NCBI GenBank assembly: GCA_002350445.1
Contig: DEEV01000123.1
Span: 3,217-14,020 of the forward strand
Length of the DNA: 10,804 nucleotides
Source: Treponema sp. UBA2869
Lineage (GTDB): Bacteria; Spirochaetota; Spirochaetia; Treponematales; Treponemataceae
Direction: 5' to 3'
Each line of letters opens with the position of its first letter. Positions within the stretch are counted from its first letter, which is position 1. A program made the position numbers and the translations under genes. Below, piece by piece: positions 6,475 through 10,804 of the stretch. The notes beneath the pieces were generated by a model. The model saw only the letters and a list, made by a program, of their open reading frames with translations. It did not search any database and was not told the DNA's origin.

Positions 6475-9400
6475 TTATTGGAAAATATTATTCTTGAGAT
6501 TTTTAAGCTCAATCTGTTCAAGAATTATGTCTGCACTTAAACCAATTGAATGCACGGTTTCCTTGTCTTCAAGTGACTGAGCAAGGCGTTTTACATCGCG
6601 CAAAACCTTTGCTAAGAGCTCGTTTCCAAGATCGTAGTCGCACTTTGCCTTAAGCTGGTTTTCGTATTCATCGCCAAGCACTCCCGATTCAAGCAACGCA
6701 GTAACAGTTGCAAGCAGACCTGGCTTTCCGGACATTTTCTGAATCAAATAGTCTATCATCATGTTCATTTTGCATGAGTAGAACGTATTTTTTTGAGATT
6801 CAGGCATAAATGCCGAAAGAATTTTGAGCGACTTAAAAAGCTCAATTTGTTCTGTATATTCTGATTCAAGCTCAGAATTTTTAAGGCTTTCTTCAATCTT
6901 TTTAAGGATTGCTTCTGCGCCTTCTATAATTTTCTGTTCAGCAATATTTTCCTTAACCTTTTCGATTATTTCTACTGCAGGAAGCAAATCGATGATTTCT
7001 TCAACATTAAGCAAAAGAATTTCAGGTTCCGCCGGTTTTTCCAATACTGTCATTTTGTCTGCAGAATCTGGGAGCAAAATTGTAAGCTCTTCTACAGTCA
7101 TAAAATATGGTTCCGGTTCTACAGACTTTGGCTCCGGTTCTTCGCGGGATGGAAGCAAATCGGCAATTTCTTCAACGCTTAAAAAGCGAACTTTGTCTTC
7201 GATAACTTCCGGTTTAACAGAAATTTCGGCTTCAGGCGCACTATCTGATTCATCTTCCAAAACGCCATTTTCTTCTGTTTCCGGCGCAAATTCGGGCTCA
7301 GTTTCAACTTCAGTTTCTTCCTCCGCAGCAATTCCCGGTTCTGGCGCAATCTCTGGTTCATTTTCAAGCAAAGGTTCCATTTCAGGCTCAGTCGTAGCCT
7401 CTGTTTCCGGTTCAACCTCTTGTTCCGGCGCAGGAATTTCAACTTCAACAGGTTCCTGCTCAGGCTTTGGTCCAACTTTTATTTCAGTTTTTTCTGTCCT
7501 TTGCTGACCATCCGGCTGCACAATTGTAATATTAATTGGCTGCGTATTTACAAAAGGTTTTTCATTCTGAACAGTCTGCGATGCACTTTCTATTTTCTGA
7601 GCTGCTGGCTGGCTTTCCTGCGAATCTTCAAGTTCCTCCGAAAAATTATTAAAGAAATCTTCATCGTTAGAAGCAAGGTCATCTTTCATTGGCTCGTAAT
7701 CGTCACCAAGTGCATCAAAATTAAAATCCCCTTCCTCCTCGTCCGAAAGCTCATCTGCAAGACTGTCATTATCTGTAATCTGATTTTCATCCGAACCTTC
7801 TACGCCCAGTGAATCTGCATCCGCATCGGCTCCAGAATCTTCCAAACCTTCTGAATTCTCATCGCCATCTGCGTCGCCCGGCAAATCCGAATCTTCCGCG
7901 TCACCGGCACCATCACCAGCTCCCGCAGTTCCAGAACCCGGAACAGGCTCTCCTGCCATTTCTTCGGCATCTTCAGTTTCTTCGTCCTCTTCGATTTCGT
8001 TTTCAACAGGTTCTTCTTCGTCTTCACCAAAAATTGAACCGCTTAAATCCATCAAAGGATCTTCCTGACTAAGCTCATTTAAAGCAAGACTTTCATCCAG
8101 AGTTTCAAAAGGTTTTACGCTGCTTTCTTCATCAGTTTTTCCAAGAATTTCTTTTTCCTCGGCAGAAAGTTTTGCTTCTTCCTGATAAACCGGTTCGTGA
8201 ATCGGAGGCAAATCAACAGCGCCGTCAAGTTTTTTAGGCAGTCTGTTTGGATGCACAATTTTGTTAAACTTATCAATAGCTTCTGCGGCTTTTTCGCTGT
8301 TGCCCTGTTTTGTATAAATTTTACCCAAAAGGTGATAAGCAGCCGCATTTTCGCCTTTCTTTTCAAGGTATAATTTTGCCGCCTCTTCAGCTTTATCAAA
8401 ATTTTCGAGCTGCATGTAACGGTTTGCCGATTCAAGAATATAATCATCGTAATCGGGATCGTTCTTCTTAATTTTATCAAAATACTGATTTGCGCTGTCC
8501 GAATCGTTATTGCAAATATAATACTGACCGTACAAATCCAAAACCTGAGAATCATAATCGCCGGTTTCTTCGTACAATTTCTTAACGGTTTCCAGTGCCG
8601 AAGAAAAATCGTTATTTGAAAGCAGCGCATGTGCATACTGCTTGCGGATTTTTTTGTTTGAAGGATCAATTTCCAGAGCCTGCAAAGCTGTTTCTACCGC
8701 TTTTTGAGTATTTTCACCTTTCTCCAGCGCTTCTGTAAGTTTTGAAAGAATTTTTATATCTGTTGTATTAATTTCGTGAGCTTTTTCCAAAGATTCAGCT
8801 GCTTCATCAAAATCATAAAGATTCATGTGAATGTTTCCAAGAATATAAAGCAGCTCTGGATCGCCCGGATGCAGTTTTATTGCCTGATGAACCAGATTCT
8901 GAGCTTCTGTAGATTTCTGACATTCAACCAGGAATTTTGAATAATCGCGGATTGCGTCTACCCAGCCCGGCCTTGTACGCAGTGCGCCCTGAAAGCATTT
9001 TATTGCGTCGTTTGTATTGCCGGCTTCGGAATAAGCTTTTGCAAGATTGTAATTCAAAATCGGATGATTCGGGTCTACCTGAAGTCCGCGCTTAAAAGAA
9101 TTTATTGATTTTGCATAATCTTTTTGTGCCAGAAAAATTGAACCAAGATGATTGTAGGCAAGAACATCGTCCGGGTTAGAAACAATTACAGATTCAAATG
9201 CATCAACTGCGTCTTCGTAATTTCCCATTTCCTTGTAAGTAAAACCAAGGTTATAATTTACGCTTACATCTTCACAATTGACATCCTGTGCTTTAGAAAG
9301 AATTCGGACTGAATCTTCGTACCTTTTAAGGCGCCTGAAAATTGCACCAAGGCTTGTCATTGCATTTATGTTCTTTGGATCATAAGTAATAATCTGTTCA

Positions 9401-9579
9401 TAATAAGGAATTGCCTTTTCGTCTTCGCCGTTTTTTACAAAAATGCTTCCAATTGCGTTTAAATATTCTTTATTTCCAGCTTCACTTCTTAAAAGCTCTT
9501 TATAAAGTCGGACTGCCGTTGCATAATCATGCGACATTACGGCACCTTTTGCTCGTGTAAGAATAAGTTGTTTATCCAT
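6475..9579 (-). CDS. Large TPR protein with acidic Glu/Pro-rich middle, triple VEE-LLP motif and helical tail
   Basis: This 1034-residue protein has no signal peptide or membrane segment and is probably a cytoplasmic scaffold. Residues 3 to about 443 carry consecutive 34-residue TPR units in nearly perfect phase (starting near 3, 37, 71, 105, 139, 173, 207, 241, 275 and 309, with more degenerate units to about 443). Examples are 'NLGFTYKEMGNYEDAVDAFE' and 'HLGSIFLAQKDYAKSINSFK'. Residues 510-655 are very acidic and Gly/Asp/Glu-rich. Residues 705-775 are dominated by Glu-Pro pairs. Three copies of a short motif follow: 'FLSVEEIADLLPS' (799-811), 'FMTVEELTILLPD' (826-838) and 'LLNVEEIIDLLPA' (856-868). 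The last 165 residues look helical and match nothing I recognise. A strong GGGAGA site precedes the ATG at 9579. It is the second gene after the LamG/FN3 gene, 8 bases away. The TPR call is firm; partner and process are unknown. Confidence 0.9.
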   Translation of the reverse strand: MDKQLILTRAKGAVMSHDYATAVRLYKELLRSEAGNKEYLNAIGSIFVKNGEDEKAIPYYEQIITYDPKNINAMTSLGAIFRRLKRYEDSVRILSKAQDVNCEDVSVNYNLGFTYKEMGNYEDAVDAFESVIVSNPDDVLAYNHLGSIFLAQKDYAKSINSFKRGLQVDPNHPILNYNLAKAYSEAGNTNDAIKCFQGALRTRPGWVDAIRDYSKFLVECQKSTEAQNLVHQAIKLHPGDPELLYILGNIHMNLYDFDEAAESLEKAHEINTTDIKILSKLTEALEKGENTQKAVETALQALEIDPSNKKIRKQYAHALLSNNDFSSALETVKKLYEETGDYDSQVLDLYGQYYICNNDSDSANQYFDKIKKNDPDYDDYILESANRYMQLENFDKAEEAAKLYLEKKGENAAAYHLLGKIYTKQGNSEKAAEAIDKFNKIVHPNRLPKKLDGAVDLPPIHEPVYQEEAKLSAEEKEILGKTDEESSVKPFETLDESLALNELSQEDPLMDLSGSIFGEDEEEPVENEIEEDEETEDAEEMAGEPVPGSGTAGAGDGAGDAEDSDLPGDADGDENSEGLEDSGADADADSLGVEGSDENQITDNDSLADELSDEEEGDFNFDALGDDYEPMKDDLASNDEDFFNNFSEELEDSQESQPAAQKIESASQTVQNEKPFVNTQPINITIVQPDGQQRTEKTEIKVGPKPEQEPVEVEIPAPEQEVEPETEATTEPEMEPLLENEPEIAPEPGIAAEEETEVETEPEFAPETEENGVLEDESDSAPEAEISVKPEVIEDKVRFLSVEEIADLLPSREEPEPKSVEPEPYFMTVEELTILLPDSADKMTVLEKPAEPEILLLNVEEIIDLLPAVEIIEKVKENIAEQKIIEGAEAILKKIEESLKNSELESEYTEQIELFKSLKILSAFMPESQKNTFYSCKMNMMIDYLIQKMSGKPGLLATVTALLESGVLGDEYENQLKAKCDYDLGNELLAKVLRDVKRLAQSLEDKETVHSIGLSADIILEQIELKNLKNNIFQ
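6976..7185 (-). repeat. Three coding repeats of a VEE-x-x-x-LLP motif
   Basis: Three 13-residue units within the TPR protein share the pattern [FL]-[LM]-x-V-E-E-[IL]-x-x-L-L-P. They lie at 7147-7185, 7066-7104 and 6976-7014, i.e. 27 and 30 residues apart, with Glu/Pro-rich linkers. The first and third copies are also alike in DNA (GGAAGCAAATCG on the plus strand in both), whereas the middle copy has drifted. Each looks like a short amphipathic helix ending in Pro in otherwise disordered sequence, which suggests repeated docking sites; that role is inference. Confidence 0.75.
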
Positions 9580-9581
9580 AT

Positions 9582-9589
9582 CTCTCCCT
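9582..9589 (-). promoter_or_regulatory. Ribosome-binding site of the TPR gene
   Basis: On the minus strand the sequence reads AGGGAGAG followed by AT and the ATG at 9579, the best Shine-Dalgarno match in the window. It overlaps the TAG stop (9590-9588) of the upstream LamG/FN3 gene, which favours co-transcription and coupled translation. Confidence 0.75.
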
Positions 9590-10804
9590 ACTTTTTCAAC
9601 CTTGCCAAAGGCCTTGCAAACACTTCTTTAGAAAGGTTTCCTATAACTCTATTGTCATAAACAGACCAGGCTGCCACGGCAAAATAATAAATTGTGCCGT
9701 TTTCAAGGCCGGTTACTGTAAATGATGTAATATTTCCTACGTTTATCGGTGATTCGCCTTCGAGCGCAATTCTTCCTAAATATTCGCCCGAACGCGTTCC
9801 GTAGTAAAGATAATAACCGCCAGCGTTGTCATCTACGGAATAATTCCAGCTTACAGTTACACTTCCGTTGCCGGCTGCCGCCTTAACTACAAAAGGAGGA
9901 AGTGGGTCTGCAAGCTCTGTATAATTCATTGTAATTTGAGTGATTGAAGGAGTTACTGCACCGTCGCCATCCGGGAATAATTCTACTGCAAGCTGAAAGT
10001 AAAGTCCCGTAATGCCTGTAAGCTGTTCATCAGCTTCAACAGGTTTCCATTCAGGGTAAGAATCTGTCCAGCCATAAAAATTGTCACCGGAGCGAACATA
10101 ATAGCAGACTGCCGTTTTTGAAGGAACAGACATTTCTGCCGAAATTGAATTAAGTGTTGAACCATTAGAAACCATAATTGGTTTTGTTACAAAACGTCCG
10201 CCGCTTGGAAGATACTGCACCGGCGAAAGTTTGCCCGCATTGTCTGCCGACTGAAAATCCGGCTGGCTGTACGCGCGCTTAAGAATTCTTATTCCGTCAA
10301 TTTTTCCTGTATATTCCGTACAAAACTGAAGCTCGGAAGGTGTTCCTAAAAATACAAGACTTATTTCGCCGTCTTCTGTACCGGTAGAAGTTACATAGCG
10401 GATATCTTCTGTAATTCCGTTTACAACATATTCCAGCAAACCTGTTTCACAATCATAAGAAAGAGCATGATATGACCACGTATCCGGAATAATATTTGTA
10501 GAACCCTTCATTATAATGTCAGCATCTTCTTTATCTGAATTAAAAAAATCAAAAAGATTTGAAATTGTCCATTCCAGATGACCTTTATTAAAAATTGCAT
10601 TCAAATGCTGAAAAATCAGATTTCCGTTAATTTCCTTTGAAGATTCCCAGTTTAATATAACTTCGCCGTTTTCAGAAATTGATGGACAAAGCCAGAATTC
10701 AATAGAAAAAGAACCTTTTAAACCTTCTGTTCCAAAAAAAGTTCCTTCATTTCCCCTGATTCTTAGCCCGCCCATATTGCGGCTTAAACCAGCCAGTTTT
10801 TGAT
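9588..10804 (-). CDS. LamG/FN3 beta-sandwich protein, C-terminal part (start outside window)
   Basis: The frame runs from the right edge to a TAG at 9590-9588, with 404 visible residues. The ATG at 10775 is probably internal because the frame stays open upstream (QKLAGLSRN) and the first domain would start abruptly there. Counting from that Met, residues 19-170 look like a LamG/concanavalin-A-like domain ('GSFSIEFWLCPS', 'WSYHALSYDCETGLLEYVVN', 'YTGKIDGIRILKRAYS'). Residues 185-287 look like a second beta-sandwich of the kind ending 'TPSITQITMNYTE'. Residues 292-390 are a fibronectin type III domain ('SVTVSWNYSVDDNAGGYYLY', 'FTVTGLENGTIYYFAVAAW'). Proteins with this architecture are usually secreted or surface-bound and bind glycans or other proteins; any signal peptide and N-terminal domains would lie beyond the window. 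It ends in LARLKK with no sorting signal. It lies directly upstream of the TPR gene in the same direction. Confidence 0.8.
   Translation of the reverse strand, partial: QKLAGLSRNMGGLRIRGNEGTFFGTEGLKGSFSIEFWLCPSISENGEVILNWESSKEINGNLIFQHLNAIFNKGHLEWTISNLFDFFNSDKEDADIIMKGSTNIIPDTWSYHALSYDCETGLLEYVVNGITEDIRYVTSTGTEDGEISLVFLGTPSELQFCTEYTGKIDGIRILKRAYSQPDFQSADNAGKLSPVQYLPSGGRFVTKPIMVSNGSTLNSISAEMSVPSKTAVCYYVRSGDNFYGWTDSYPEWKPVEADEQLTGITGLYFQLAVELFPDGDGAVTPSITQITMNYTELADPLPPFVVKAAAGNGSVTVSWNYSVDDNAGGYYLYYGTRSGEYLGRIALEGESPINVGNITSFTVTGLENGTIYYFAVAAWSVYDNRVIGNLSKEVFARPLARLKK

Noticed and set aside
6824..7507. Long Ser-rich open frame on the plus strand opposite the TPR gene
   Set aside because: It is the mirror of the Glu/Pro-rich acidic coding region, where GAA and GAG codons read as TTC and CTC. 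The TPR frame covers it fully, and the Ser/Gly/Thr composition is what antisense reading would give.
7840..7875. EF-hand or dockerin-like calcium loop (DADGDENSEGLE, residues 569-580) in the TPR protein
   Set aside because: Acidic residues fit positions 1, 3, 5 and 12, but the Gly at position 6 and the hydrophobic residue at position 8 are missing. There is no flanking helix pair and it sits in Asp/Gly/Glu low-complexity sequence, so chance is the better explanation.
8115..8669. Alternative minus-strand frame within the TPR gene
   Set aside because: It overlaps well-formed TPR units in the main frame; its product is biased to Ile, Leu, Lys and Arg, as expected from a frame shift of AT-rich coding DNA.
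1..10804. A defence, mobile or biosynthetic system spanning several genes
   Set aside because: I looked for nucleases, transposases, integrases, CRISPR repeats, toxin-antitoxin pairs, reverse transcriptases and biosynthetic cores and found none; the genes are ordinary transport, cell-wall, peptidase and scaffold types.

Overview
The window reads as a chromosomal, housekeeping-type segment of a moderately AT-rich bacterium, most likely a spirochaete of the Treponema group. The lineage call is inference: the MurJ sequence has the spirochaete-like run MIPNLLRRLFAENAISVAF, and the gene content (an isolated oligopeptide-binding protein, long TPR proteins, LamG/FN3 surface-type proteins) suits that group. 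No 16S or other definitive marker is present. I see no tRNA, rRNA, CRISPR array, insertion sequence, integrase or defence locus, and no gene-free stretch longer than about 90 bases.

Layout from left to right: (1) The 3' end of a plus-strand gene for an NMT1/SsuA-like ABC-transporter substrate-binding protein (2-388), cut by the window edge. (2) A convergent minus-strand pair with an 8-base overlap: an unrecognised 470-residue protein (2118-3530), then an OppA-like family 5 solute-binding protein (413-2125). (3) An 87-base divergent spacer, then a plus-strand pair: the lipid II flippase murJ (3618-5246) and an M24-family aminopeptidase (5256-6404) whose Shine-Dalgarno sequence begins inside the murJ stop codon. 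(4) A 70-base convergent spacer with inverted repeats. (5) A second minus-strand pair: a LamG/FN3 protein that runs off the right edge (9588-10804), followed 8 bases later by a 1034-residue TPR protein (6475-9579) with a long acidic, Glu/Pro-rich middle, three spaced copies of a VEE-x-x-x-LLP motif and a helical tail.

How the genes may work together: murJ acts in peptidoglycan precursor export. The M24 peptidase, the OppA-like protein and the NMT1-like protein suggest peptide and small-solute uptake and turnover. The LamG/FN3 protein is probably extracytoplasmic, whereas its partner TPR protein has no signal peptide and is probably a cytoplasmic scaffold, so their functional link is unknown. 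Nothing here amounts to a convincing new multi-gene system. The parts most worth following are the triplicated motif in the TPR protein and the unrecognised protein coupled to the orphan OppA-like gene.
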